Below are positions 10,454 through 22,434 of a stretch of DNA of 64,000 nt, piece by piece. Source of the stretch: Akanthomyces muscarius (lineage: Eukaryota > Ascomycota > Sordariomycetes > Hypocreales > Cordycipitaceae). A program made the translations under genes and the position numbers. Below the pieces are notes generated by a model that saw only the letters and a list, made by a program, of their open reading frames with translations, ran no database searches and had not been told where the DNA came from. Positions within the stretch are counted from its first letter, which is position 1. Every line of letters starts with the position of its first letter. Where the stretch lies: contig NC_079244.1 in assembly GCF_028009165.1 (NCBI RefSeq), positions 1 to 64,000 of the forward strand. Reading direction: 5' to 3'.

Positions 10454-11094
10454 ATGAAAATAAAGTCTGGACGCCGAGCCCCGAGCCTTTTCCTCTTTCT
10501 TCCCATCACCGCCACGCGATACGACATGGGAAAGATTCTCAACTTCACACTCGGTGATCCTCTTGCGGTAAGTTCAATTGGCTGTCATCCGGCCGACGGC
10601 GTAGAGCTGACGCTCGGCAGATCCAACAGTCATGGGTGTTTGACAGAGTCGCTTGCGGGCGTCTACCTGAAGAGTATCACTTGCCCATATTGTGCCGAGC
10701 CACGTTTTCTGCGAAGGAAAGCTCCGATGCTAGCCCCTATCCACTAGGTGCTGGGGATGAGTGGGAGTTGCTCCGGCCCTGCTGCCCCTTGGATCCTGAC
10801 ACCACGCAAGGCATAGCAAACAGATACTACACAGAGTATAATTGCATATCGAAATACTGTGCTACGTCAAACCAGACGCTCGCGGAAGGCTGGGAGGATT
10901 GTGCCAAGGCTGCGGTGCAATCAGGGGCGAAGAATTCGACGCCCATAACCGTCGACAGTAGGTGTGAATGGGTTGACTATGGCCTGGTGAAGAAAGGCCG
11001 AGAGGCGGAGGGCCAGGGCGCGAGCTTCCGGACTACAAAATCACGGGGCGTGGTGTTTTCGCTCGTGGTGGCTCTCGTGGCTTACATGGTATAA
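10454..11094 (+). CDS. Small cysteine-containing protein with hydrophobic tail, unknown function
   Basis: Proposed join of 10454..10567 and 10621..11094, 195 residues; the 53-bp intron begins GTAAGT and ends CGGCAG, phase 0. The N-terminus (MKIKSGRRAPSLFLFLPITA) could be a weak signal peptide. The body has eight to nine cysteines (VACG, PCC, YNC, KYC, EDC, RCEW). The last 15 residues (GVVFSLVVALVAYMV) are hydrophobic and end the protein, as in GPI-anchored surface proteins. I do not recognise a family. It lies divergently beside the SET gene (455 bp between starts). The first exon is less certain than the second. The RIPped counterpart is at 33228-33868, where the ATG has become ATA. Confidence 0.55.
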
Positions 11095-11737
11095 ATGAAA
11101 GTGGATCCATCATAGTTAGGTCGTTGACGGAGCCCGCTCGTAGCGGCCCTGTACAACGACTACGAGCTGCCCTGTCTAGACTAGGAAGTAATACTACATA
11201 CACATTCTAAAACCACTATTACTTCCCGGTAGAATAAGTCTTCTATCATACTCCTCACTTCTTCTTCATGACATCTTCCTGTGACCCATTTTGGGGTGAG
11301 ATTTATTCACGATGCACCGAGATTCTGCGCCTGCATGGCGTGACACCAGCTCAGCAATCCACGCTTCCTCTTTTTCCACAGGCAAGAAACAACAATACTT
11401 CACGCCGTCTTCAGAAAAGGGACAAGTACCGGCGTCTCCAAGGCAGCAGCCTTATAGACCAAGGTACGCCGCCAAGTCTTTCATGGAGACTGGCACGTCA
11501 CGCGTCATGCACGCCGCCAATAAAATATCATAGTGCTCGCACATAATGCAAACAAATTGGTTGGTTCTACCCTAATCGGCGCTAGCTGATGGTCGTCCAG
11601 ACTTTATTGTAAGCCACTACGCCCATTTGCCTAAACCCACTTGCCTGAAATGTCAAGCTTACCTCTCTAGCCAGATAGACCAGACTTCACACTGGCGAAG
11701 CCAGGCAGTCTCTTGATGGCCCTCGACTAAAGCAGAG

Positions 11738-13159
11738 TTACTCGGGCGCTGGAGGAACGCCCCCAATACACTCGTCCTCTCCATCACCGTCCGGGTCCGG
11801 AGTGTTGCAAATAGACTTGTAGCTCGGATGTTGCTGATCCATTGGCTTCATCACTCCATCTTGCCACTCGTACCCTAGTATTGTTAGTATGAGCGTATAG
11901 AAAAGAGCATGAAGAATAAACAAGGACAAGAAAACGGAACGTACGCAGTGCCCACAGAGCAGAAGCCTCGCCGTCGACGAGGTAGGGCGAAATGCTGCAC
12001 TTGTCTGTGAGAGTTTCGACATCGCCCTTGCAAGCCGGCACGCTTCCGCCTTTTCCGACAATCTGCAGTTCTGACTTCTTCTTGGAGATGGTGCCACAGC
12101 TTTCGATCAGTTTTGGGAAGAAGACCCATCGCGTCCACATCTCTGGGTCGGCCGCTGGATCAGCTGTGCGCTCGATGGACTCCATTTTAGCGGAACCATG
12201 GCTCCCTATACGCTGATAGTTAGTATGAAGCCCTCATCATGATTCGATAGGGGAGAAAGGCAGACTGACACTCATATGTAACACCTGCTCCGAACACTTC
12301 CTTGACCACACCTTCGAGACCGGCGGAGAAGCCTTGGCTGATAGACGTCTCTTTGCCCTTGGTCAAGGCCAGTGCCTGGCCTGGCGGCTGCGACTCTCCG
12401 GCCTCGCCAGGTGCCCGTGTCTCTGGTCCAAGCAGGCCGGTACGTTTCTGCTCGCAGAAGGTCTGGCACGAGTTCATGTTGGGCCGAATCGGACCGCAGG
12501 ATCCGTCTTCGTTTAGCGTGATGCCCTCGGGCCTGGGACAATCGGTGCGCGACTTTCCAAAAAAGCTGACCGGGCAATCTGTTGCGGTCTCGTCGGCCCG
12601 GGCACCGAGAGGGCTGTCGCCCACAAACTCGAGCCAGCTTCCTCTGCCGCGTTTTCTCACCGAGCCTGGCGTGTCAGGTGGGTTCTTGCCGCCAGGTGGC
12701 TTGATGTTGATGCCGGCAAAGATCCCGTACGCGGCAAAGGTGAGGTTGTTGACCACGTGCACACCTGTGAACGTCCCAAGCTTGTTGCAGTCCTTGAATA
12801 GCTGGGCGATGCCACGCTTCACCTCACCCTGGGTAATAGTGCGGTTACGCGCGCTGCCGTTGCAGATGGACATGATGGTGGTGTTATGGCGCTTGTACGC
12901 GCATTCATTCATGGCCATGGGCAGTCCCGCTGGGGTAGCGGCCAGGTTCTCCTCCAAGAATCGACCGGCTTCATTGAGATCCTTCTGCTCCAGACTGTCG
13001 CTTGTAAGTTTGCATAACCGATTTTGTATCTGCTAGACGCTTGAAAATAACGCACCCTCTGTCTGCATAGCATTCGCTGTAAGAGTCGCTGTGGCGTGGT
13101 TCTGCAACAGAGCCACATACGACGGAGCTAAGTCCAAGAAGGACGAGAAAACCACGCAT
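11738..13159 (-). CDS. Secreted cysteine-rich protein, four exons, unknown function
   Basis: Join of 13159..13056, 12994..12270, 12205..11945 and 11874..11738: 1227 nt, 408 residues, with the frame held across three introns (61, 64 and 70 bp; donors GTGCGT, GTCAGT, GTACGT; acceptors CAG, TAG, TAG; CTTAC or CTAAC branch sites). That the four exons close in frame with one stop is good evidence for the model. The start gives a clear signal peptide (MRGFLVLLGLSSVVCGSVA). The mature part has many cysteines, an RKRGRGSW basic patch near the middle that could be a processing site, the string MWTRWVFFPKLIESCG, and an acidic TPDPDGDGEDEC near the C-terminus. No catalytic motif recognised. Probably exported to wall or medium. 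Confidence 0.75.
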
Positions 13160-14893
13160 TTTAAGACCAAACAGGAGCGTTCGGTAGGAGAAATGCTATT
13201 ACGCTGCTGATATGAAAGAGAAGCATAAGGGATTCCTCGTCTCTAGGTCAGCGCGGCGAGTATTTATACCTAGCTTTCACGATACTGTTGGCCTCTAATC
13301 GTATGTTGACAGCTATGAACCATTTCACTAACCTGATCTGTGTACTTACGCAGGAAAAAGTACCATGCTGACGGAGCATGCATGACTATATTTCGCGCGG
13401 TGGCTTTATGCAGCGGAAAGGCGTCGCCATCGTCGATTATTATGGTCATCTTGCAGGTTCTTTATCCCCGTCGTCGCTCGCGTAGTAGTATAAGCCACGT
13501 ACACTGGGCCGGCTGGGGTTTTAGAGCGTACTCTACGGTGAGGTGGATCGTGGCAAGGCTGCTGGGATGGAGATGAACTTCGAGGACTTTCTTCGTGATC
13601 TGTGCTATTGGTGTACCTTGGCGCCACCAATGCGGCGCTAATGCCGCCAAGGCTCAGAATTTGTGTGAAGTGTGACCGTTGCCAGAGTGCGCTAGGCTGC
13701 GCAGCCTGATTTGGACCCATGGCGGCGTCCAGGAGGAGCAAGCCTGGCGGAGGCCGCCATTTATAGCGTATGGGGCTGAACGAACATAGCTCCGTCCGCC
13801 GCTCCGATGGCATGTCACCCAAGGGCATGTTGTGAGGCCGCAACGAGCGACTGGTCTACTACTACTTTATATGCGCGTATCCACAATCTACGCTCTGCTA
13901 ATTTGTCACTTGTTTGAGGATATAGCGGCTTGCTGTTAGATTCCCTTTCTTTCTTAATTTTCCGAATCAACTGGTAGTGATAGAGTGCCCGTTGGAAGCG
14001 GCCCTCTATGAAGGGTCTTAGCTGGACTTCGTTGTCAAGTCGATGGTTGGCATGATATTTGCTATGCTTGAGGCTTATGCTAAACCACGGCCTGCCTTAC
14101 TACTCGTAACTCGAAACCCTGTCCAAGTAGTGAGCCATTCCCTGCGCACGTACCCTCCTAATTAGATCCACACGGAAGAATATTACGATTAAATGTGTTA
14201 CCGTGGGCGGATACCTCTTGGCAGGAAGACAATAGTTAAGAGTCCATGGTTGACTTGCTTTACATCGCTCGCTGCACGCTGCGAAGGATATCCCGCCTCT
14301 ACCCGGGGCCACAGTGGAAGTCAGGCCAAGTTCACACGCAAGTGCCAGAAGACTGGCAGCCTCTCCCACCTGTGTTGAGGAAGACCGCGTCTGAATCTAG
14401 TACGGTCGGCCAAATAAGGCGCAAGTGAGGACACCGAAGCAATAGCAGGCGGCGACATTGTCGACATCACGTCCCCGTCAAACTAAACAAGAACCAGGTT
14501 ACCAGGGCCGTTTGGCCAATTTTCCTTGCTCACCGCCTAGATAGCGGCGAATTTTAAATGGTCAGCTATGGGTATGCCTTGACGAAAGAGCAGATCCAGG
14601 ATGCCGAGGAGGAAATCTCGCGGGAGGAATCCACATACAGATTCGCTAGACAAGTGGACAGGCCATCCATCGGGCGTCAGTTAACCAACTAAACAAAAGC
14701 CCGACCAATATCGGCCTCTCGTCGACGTAAGGGTTCGTTGGTTCCAACATCAGCTTAGTCGACTGGTCTGGGCGAGGTCACGGCGGCAGCGTCGGCCGCG
14801 TCGGCCGCGTCGGTAGTCGCGACGCCTCATGAACTTGTCACGCGGGAGTAGCGGTACATGGAAGTAGTATTAGCAAATCGTATGTTCTTCGCT
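13160..14893. other. Intergenic, no supported gene
   Basis: Complex, non-RIPped sequence between two minus-strand genes. The longest open frame (13406-13843, minus) has no start context, domain or intron support. The promoter of the cysteine-rich gene should be just above 13160; no clear TATA box is seen. The stretch from 14440 to 14890 is the likely 3' flank of the large gene at 14894-19912. Confidence 0.5.
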
Positions 14894-17800
14894 CTATAGA
14901 CTTGCGTCACTATTGTCGCTTTCAGCACCGGCAGTGCTGTTCCCACTGCTGCGCTCTATGTCTTCGTCTTCGTCCGCGCTCTCGTCACCCTCGTGTAGAG
15001 CCCTATCGTCAACATATCTATACGTCTGAGGTGCTTCTGCTTGGTCTAGAAATTCGAAAAGTAGCCGATCATCACCTGACCCGTTATGCATGCTCTTGAT
15101 TTCTTCTAAGAGTCTAAGTTTGGTGATAATCAGGCTCCGTTTACCTGAAGGGTCCTCAAAGAGCTGCTCAATAACGTTAACAAATTCTTGGAGACGGCAT
15201 AGCTCACCACGGGCTTGGGCAGACGGCGGTTCGGTGAGCAGAGGCATGGCACCAACGGCAGCTCGGCTGGCGTGCCGCAGAAAATTCAGGACAGGTAGTG
15301 TGGGCAGGATCACGGTCGGCGTCGCCCCCCCATGCGGCGAACCACTCTCGACCGGCACCTCCCACAGCTGAAGGTCGATCGAATCCGGATCATTGAAGTT
15401 CCAGAAGCCAGATGGTGGACTCCCTGGCAAGCTCAAGTGCCGAGGTCCGGCCACCCGCAAGAGACATGCAAAGCACCTTTGAAGATCACCAGCCAGGCGC
15501 ACCACCGTATCCAATGGTTGGCGAGCTACCCAGCCTGTTGTTATGGACAGTCCGCGCACCGCGCGGAAACTTTGGACGAGCTCTGCATTTCTATAGTGAA
15601 GCGCCTGATATGCTCTTTTCCACTTCGGTGAAAGAGGGAAAGCCGTTTTTTTAATCTAGACGTTCGCGTCTTAGTATAATGCTGAATCTACTCATGACCA
15701 TCTACGTACCTCGAACGTGTCCGCTAAGTACCGGTATGGGTTAATGAGGGGAGCCCAGAATTGTATGCGAAAGAATGTTGGCAGATGGTTATAGCAGCAG
15801 CTCCGTCCGTGGCTTACGCTCATCTCTTTCGTCCGGTCTGGATTGAACATGACGGTGATGTAGCGACCGATGGTGTCCCGAAACAGGTTGCCAAATGGGA
15901 CCGCGTCCGGGTGGCGCGCTGCGTTGTATAGATCGCGTAGTCGCTCGTAGAAGACCCGGAACGCGTTCCCGGCCCATGTCACTTTGTTCGGCGTCTCGAA
16001 CAGTGTGTCGAACACATTTCTGCTCCATAGCTGCTCTTTGGGAGCCCGTTTTGCCATCCAGTTTGGTAGGCCCGTAGGGAGGTGTGGTGTGCTGTCCGGC
16101 GTCCCTGCGAGCTGCCGAATCTCCCACGCCTCGTCCAGAATATCCAGTATAGTATGCGGGGTGACCATGCGCCCAGTAGGAGTTTGAATGGACTCGAGAG
16201 CTGTCGCGAGCGAGTTTGGTCCATTGGGATACTTACGCCGTATTTGGCTGTTCTTTACTTGGTCGTATTCCTCCAATGCCTTACGCCAATACAGCAACAG
16301 CTTGCTCAGCATGTGGAGCCCGTATTCTCTTGCCACCTCCTGCGCTGCAATGTGAACCGCCGTTTTTTCGTCCGTTATGGCTATGTGTAAGCTGGCTCGG
16401 TCGTGTTCGCGTAGATGTGCTGCTTTGAGCATTAGGTCTTCGATGATGTACGCAGCCGACACGTTACTACACGCAAAAGCCCGGACACTAGACTGGGCTG
16501 CCCATTCCGGGTGCAGAGGATTGCGAGGTATGTACAATTGCAGCAGCTTCGGAATGGACAGGTGACCGTGCATCCAATCGAGCTGGTCTAGTCTGAGCCA
16601 GAGAAGGCCTAAGTCGCAGACCGTTTCGCGTAGGCCGAGTCCACGTCGTGTGTACTGGACACGCCGTCCATCTTTGATCTGCTTCAACTGCCATTGGTTC
16701 TCCCATATCCATTTGTCGGCGAAGTAGTCCCTATCGCTATTTAAGGACGACACGAGCAGTCGCAGGAAAAGCTCGGCGGTATAGAAGCACACGAGTGACC
16801 GTGAGCTCCGCTTGGCATGGGAAGATGCCTCGTCTTTCTCGCCGCTGTTAGCGAAAATATAGTCGAGTGGTTTGACAAACCGGCGCGCCATGGTGCAGAC
16901 AAAGTCATTCACGTCTGCTGTTGGCAACACCCAAAAAGGCTTATGCTCAAGATCTCCCACGGACGTACAAGAGGCACCACCTACAGTTTGGTGGTCTAAA
17001 GTCCCGTCCTGCTCCCCTCGGTTAAACTTACCACCATGAAGCATCGTGAGGATGGCGTCAAGCCGAAACGTGATCTCTTTGCGGACGGCGTACCCGTTCG
17101 TGGGCGCGTCGTGGTCTGCTACAGCATCAAGATGGCGTTTATTGGCTTCCCACGCCCCCACCAGCTTCCGCCTCTGTGGCGCCCCGGTAATGGCGCTGGC
17201 ACGGTCATGGCCCGCAGTGAAAACATCTTTCATCATGGTGTCTGTCAGTGCCAGGGCTGCAAGCGAAGGCGCGGCAAAAGGCCGGTAATCACTGGCAATG
17301 ACAGAGAATCGTTCTTTATCACAGTTGTACGCCTTCGCATGGACGACACCTAGTTTTGGACAGCTGGGGTGGCCAGGGTCGGTTGGTTGGGGCACACGCG
17401 CCGCCACACTTCGCACTTTGGCGTCGTAGGTAGCCGCATCACGAAGGTGGTACGTGCGAAAGTACTCGGACTGGAGCCCCATATCTAGCGAAATGTCTCG
17501 AAGATCAGCGTGAAATTTCTCTAGACATCGTTTCTTCCACAAAAGTGTGACGGGGACTTCGTCCCGACCCTCTGTGGTGGACGCCGTGGCCAGATCGCGG
17601 AGCCCGATATCCAACCAGCAGGACCGGAAGTCGAGGAACATCGGGTTGAGTGCGCGCATCACATTGCTCACAAAAAGGTCCAAGGACTGACCAAGAGTCG
17701 GCTGCGCAAAGCTGTTCTTGGTGTCATGGACCTGGAATAACAGTTTGGGGTTCTGGAAGTAGGCAAATGCAGATGCGCCGTTTATGACGGAAATCCTGAT

Positions 17801-19912
17801 TTGAGCGCATCTTGCCTGGAAGGCCTGCCAAAATTCGCCAAGGTACTGCCCTGGAACGGTGTAGCGTAAGTGGGCGGCACGAGAGCTGTCGTCTGCCGAC
17901 CAGCGGTCCGTCGCTGGTTTCTCCTGATAGGATTTGCACTTGGCATTGGCGATGGCAAATGTGGAAGGCATTTCTTGTCGAAACAAAGCCGGTAGCGTGG
18001 ACTGGACGGCTGGCAAGATAGCACCGTTCACCAGTTCCTCCTGGCGCGCGAGCGACAGGGTGTAGGGAGACTTGGCGGCACGTTGCTGTCGTGCTCGCTG
18101 TGGCTTTACCGGCTTGCCATCGTTGGTGTTGGGGAAAAAGACAAACACGTCCATAGGAATGCCGCCGGCGACGAACGAACCGAGCAGCGTGTGTCGTGTG
18201 TGGCCCAGGTCGACGCCATGCGGCGCGATGATCTGATTCCCCGCGATGGACCGCGTATAGGGCGGGTTGAAGGAGAGCCGGAATGAGTTGTTGTCAGGCC
18301 GGATGGCGGCGAGGCTTGTGGGGCCGAGCCAAATACTGTCCACATCCCATGCTCTCGTGATGCGCACGTCGTGTATGCGGATGTCGCACTCCGACTTGGA
18401 CAGCGACAGCGATGCTGGTGGTTGGGCAAGAAGTGACTGCCATTGTCGACCCTCGGTTCGCTCGTGCTGCGGTTCCAGTGCAGGCTCGAGCCTATCTCGG
18501 ATCCACTGTGTCATTTCCTGTATGGAAAAGCAGTCCCGGTCTACATCAGGCGACTGCTGATGGGGCTCTTGACCTATATGCTCCGTCAGCTCTGCAGATA
18601 TGTTGGTATGTAGAGGATACATACAAGCGCAGCGACCAGACAGCGTCTCTTGGAATATGCGCAGGTAGGCATCGGATTGACGTGAGAGAAAGGTACGACC
18701 GGCGGTAGACTCAGCCGACTCAATGGCGGCAACAATCTCATCAAGAGGATGGGGAGCAACGGATGATGCTGACCCAGCTTCAGTGGGTAGTGCGTGCTGA
18801 GGTCCGTCTGGAGAGGACAAAGTCTCGACGCACGGCGTAGAATCGTCCCCAACATACCCCTCCACACTGAGATCCCAACTCTCATCCGACACAAACAAGC
18901 CGGACTCATCTCTCGCACTGCATTCTGGCTCAGAATGGTTGTCTTGGTGCTCACCCGCGCAGTCGCTGACCGTCTCGTTCACGTTTTTCGTCTCGTCGGC
19001 GGCGGACGGGTGGTCGCGTTCTTCCTCGTCATTCTCTGCGGTGGTACCAAAAAAGGTCTCGCCCGTCGACACAACAATCACCGATCGTACAAGCGTGGCG
19101 TCCGCTCCATTAGCTTCCTCTGCAGTGTGCTCATCGCCCGGGTCGGGCGGGTCGGCCGCTGTGGGGAAGGTCGCACTTGTCGATTCGACTGGCGGTTCAA
19201 TCGGAGCGGGTGACAGGATACGCACTTGACTCTGGGGTGTGTTTGCCTCGTCGATGTGCTCCTGCCAGCGCGTAATGCGCTGCCTGGCCCTGTGTTGCTG
19301 GACTCGACGGGTGGAGGAAGATGTTTTGGTCGCCGACAGTGTAGGTGGAGCGTCTTCACCTCGCTTATCCGGGATAGAGACACTGCCAGTAGCAGGCCGT
19401 AGAGCAAGGCAAACAGGTGCGCTCTTCACCGTTGTTTTCTCGTGCTCTCTTGAGACTTTCGTTGTTTGGTCTGAGAGGAAGGCGTTCGGCGTAGGGCTCT
19501 TGCGCTCACGGAGGTTGTATCGTTGCTCGGGTGCTGTCAGACATGGTGGACTCTGCCTCGTCAAGTCAGTTGTTTCAACGCGGCCCAAAGCAGCACTATG
19601 AAGACCATATGTCTCGCATGACTTTTGAAGTTCGTTCTTCGAACGGCTTTGTTGGTCTTGCCGTTGACCATCGTCGGTGTCTGGGACATTGTCTTGTCCG
19701 GCATGTGTTGACGCCGCGTTGTCTCTGATCTGCTCTTCAGCATGATCGACTGTGTTTATAATGCTGATGGCAGGTTCTTGCGCCACATCGGCAATGGTTT
19801 GGTCTCGTCTTGCTTGTGCAGCGGCTTGTCGTCGACGGAATGACCGCTGTCTCTCCAATTCCCGCCGAAGTTGTTGCTCTTCGGAGGTGAGACTCACTTT
19901 TCGCCGCGTCAT
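14894..19912 (-). CDS. Very large protein of unknown function, two exons
   Basis: Join of 19912..15710 and 15655..14894, 1654 residues. The 54-bp intron (GTACGT...GTCTAG, phase 0) links LADTFE to IKKTAFPLSP; without it the second frame would look like a separate gene. Residues 1-40 are a charged helix (EEQQLRRELERQRSFRRRQ). Residues about 40-470 are polar, S/T/E/D-rich and probably disordered. Residues about 500-1400 look folded and carry conserved-looking strings such as FRSCWLDIGLRDLA, RYVD and WMHGHLSIPKLLQLYIPRNP. The C-terminus is acidic (DESADEDEDIERSS). I see no helicase, kinase, transposase or polymerase motif and do not recognise the family. A RIPped copy lies at about 37668-42685. 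Intactness next to a dead copy suggests it was recently under selection or recently acquired. Confidence 0.8.
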
Positions 19913-20720
19913 GACAATCCTTCAAGTCACGTAGTTGGGTACCTGTATACACGTTTTATTTTCCAACTTGGTTATTATTATAGCAAGAGAGGATAGAGAT
20001 GGCTGTGTTGGGTCCTATTGCAACCGCATCCTTTTATCTAGGGTAGTGCCCCCGGGCGCAGACAGGAAAGAATGTGCGACGACACCACCGCTTGGCCATT
20101 GTTGTCTCTTTCCACCCCCTATTCTGCGCCTGTGCACTCGCCGTAAAAAGAACGAGCGGGTGCAGTGTGATAACGCGTCGCAGTTGAACAGATCATCTCT
20201 TCTTTGTTTACACATGGCCGTCACAATCACACGAGGCTGAGCTATGGACAAGGGGTCCGACCAAGCATTTCGACCAACGGGAGGTACTGTGGCTTTGACA
20301 GGGGTACCGACCATCCATTTCCATGGTCTGCATTGGCTGCCTTGCCCTCGGTGGGGAAAACGCGCTCGCCAGAAGCCGGGATGTGTAACGCTGCGGCCCG
20401 TGCCGTATCGCAGCTTGACATCTGCGTCGTCTCGAGTCAGATCTGCTTCTGCTCCATCCTACCGCACGTTAACAGGAAGATGGCATGCGCAATCCGGAAT
20501 ACCACTGATTTGCAGTCTAAAATCTTCGTAGAGCCGACCAAAATGTCCATTACAGCCTGCTGCAGTCAGCTATCAACTTTTAAGAGCGTGCATCTTTACC
20601 GCCCGTTCGCTGTTCCCACCTCTTGCTCTTACTCTTGCTAGTCACTTCACTTTTTTTTCTGCCAAGTTTTTTTCTATTTGCTATCTAACTGTCTAACCCG
20701 ACCCCAAACCGCCCTCTAAT
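19913..20720. other. Upstream region of the large gene to segment edge
   Basis: About 800 bp without a supported gene. It should contain the promoter of the minus-strand large gene. The last ~30 bp (CTAACCCGACCCCAAACC, then CCCTCTAAT) are C-strand telomere-like in both segment copies, so the segment ends in degenerate telomere-like sequence. Confidence 0.5.
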
Positions 20721-20820
20721 AACCCGGACCCGGACCCGGACCCGAAGGGTCACCCTAACCTTTGTATTTACTAGGCGAAGCCTAGATTTCACTTTTAAAA
20801 GATACTTAGGGTTTCTTCTA
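20721..20820 (+). repeat. Variant telomere repeat and 5' end of element B
   Basis: Four CGGACC-type hexamers, then CCCGAAGGGTCACCCTAACC, then a perfect stem-loop CTAGGC-GAA-GCCTAG. The same start is at about 24798-24890 in C. Read on the other strand the hexamer is TCCGGG, with one TTCGGG, the variant reported at MoTeR 5' ends. The stem-loop would sit at the very 5' end of a full-length RNA. Confidence 0.75.
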
Positions 20821-21900
20821 TAGGGAACGTAAAAAGTAGCTTAGGGTCTAGGTTTGGGTTTAGGTTAGGGTTTCTTCTATAGGGAACTTGAAAAAATAGC
20901 TTAGGGTCTAGGTTTGGGTTAAGGTTAGGGTTCTAACGTGTCTTTTAACGCGAATTATTTCCGCTAGCGCGAAAATATAAGTCCTTTATAGTACTTTCTA
21001 ACATAGGGTCTAGGTTTGGGTTTAGGTTAGGGTTTCTTCTATAGGGAACTTGAAAAAGTAGCTTAGGGTCTAGGTTTGGGTTTAGGTTAGGGTTTCTTCT
21101 ATAGGGAACTTGAAAAAGTAGCTTAGGGTCTAGGTTTGGGTTTAGGTTAGGGTTTCTTCTATAGGGAACTTGAAAAAATAGCTTAGGGTCTAGGTTTGGG
21201 TTTAGGTTAGGGTTTCTTCTATAGGGAACTTGAAAAAGTAGCTTAGGGTCTAGGTTTGGGTTGAGGTTAGGGTTCTAACGTGTCTTTTAACGCGAATTAT
21301 TTCCGCTAACGCGAAAATATAAGTCCTTTATAGTACTTTCTAACATAGGGTCTCGGTTTGGGTCTAGGTTAGGGTTGCTTCTATAAGGAACGTAAAAAGT
21401 AGCTTAGGGTTTAGGTTAGGGTCGGACTTAGGGTTACTTCTATAAGGAATGTAAAAAGTAGTGTAGGGTCTAGGTTTGGGTTTAGGTTAGGGTTGCTTCT
21501 AGAAGGAATGTAAAGAGTAGTGTAGGGTCTAGGGTTGGGTTTAGGTTAGGGTTACTTCTATAAGGGACTTAAAAACATAGTGTAGAGTTGGACGTAGGGT
21601 TGGACGTAGAGTTGTTATATGTCTTTTAACGCGAATTATTTCCGCTACTATAAAAATATAAATCCTTTATAGTACTTTCTAACATAAGGTCTAGGTTTAG
21701 GTCTAGGTTAGGGTTGCTTCTAGAAGAATCTTAAAAATATAGCTTAGGGTCTAGGTTAGGGTAGGACTTAGGGTTGCTTCTATAAGGAATATAAAAAGTA
21801 GCGTAGGGTCTAGGTTATAGTTAGATATAGGGTGGCTTCTTTAAGGGACATTAAAGGTAGCGTAGGATCTAGGGTAGGCTAGACGTAAAGTGGCTTCTAT
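20805..21900 (+). repeat. Telomere-like 60-bp minisatellite of element B
   Basis: Almost identical 60-bp units starting near 21033, 21093, 21153 and 21213, flanked by degenerate ones, each with GGTCTAGGTTTGGG and TTAGGTTAGGG. The TTTAACGCGAATTATTTCCG insert recurs near 20935, 21277 and 21614. The plus strand is G-rich, as in A and C. Confidence 0.85.
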
Positions 21901-22434
21901 AAGGCATAGAAGAAAGTAGTGTAAAGTATAGGGTAAGGTCTTATATAAAATAAGACGTAATAGTAAAAAGAAAAGAAATAACTATAAAGTGTAAGATAGA
22001 GTAAAAAGGTTTTATAATTATATAGTATTCTACTAAAAAGAACTAAAATAGAAGTAAAATAGGGTTTTATACTAGAGTAGAATAGTAAAGTAAATATATA
22101 GTCTAGTTATATAGAATATAGTAAAGTCGTAGAAAGATATCTTCTATTTCTTTACTAATAAAAGAAGTAAAATAAAAAGAGAAATAGAAAAAATTATAGA
22201 AATAGAAAATAGTATTAATAGAAAAAGAGAACTAATATAAAAAATAATATATACTTAGTAAATAGTTTAATAAGATAAGTTATAATAGTATAAAAAAGTC
22301 CTTTTTATATATACTAGTATAGAAAATAAAGTAGAATTAAAAGTACTTTTAGTATAGGGTAAGGGAATAAAAAATAAAAAGAAAAATAGAAATAGTAGAT
22401 AAGAAAAAGTAATATAGAGAGTGAAAAATAGGCC

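Larger units (their letters stand above)
8990..20720. repeat. 11.7-kb segmental duplication, copy 1 (not RIPped)
   Basis: Collinear with 31768-43493, where nearly every difference is a C/T or G/A transition. Left edge: AAATCAACC here versus AAATTAACT after CCCTAACCCT in copy 2. Right edge: CCGCCCTCTAAT here, followed by AACCCGG (start of element B), versus the same string followed by TTAACTT. This copy keeps long open frames and ordinary base composition. Four genes lie in it. Confidence 0.93.

Noticed and set aside
13406..13843. 145-codon minus-strand frame between two genes
   Set aside because: No domain, no splice partners, low-complexity end; not enough to call a gene.
15789..19952. Numerous frames on both strands inside the large gene
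   Set aside because: Shadows of the 1654-residue gene.
20204..20641. 145-codon plus-strand frame upstream of the large gene
   Set aside because: No recognisable domain or start context; lies in the expected promoter region of the minus-strand gene.
20805..21270. CRISPR-like regular repeats
   Set aside because: 60-bp units are contiguous tandem copies with no unique spacers, in a eukaryotic transposon leader.
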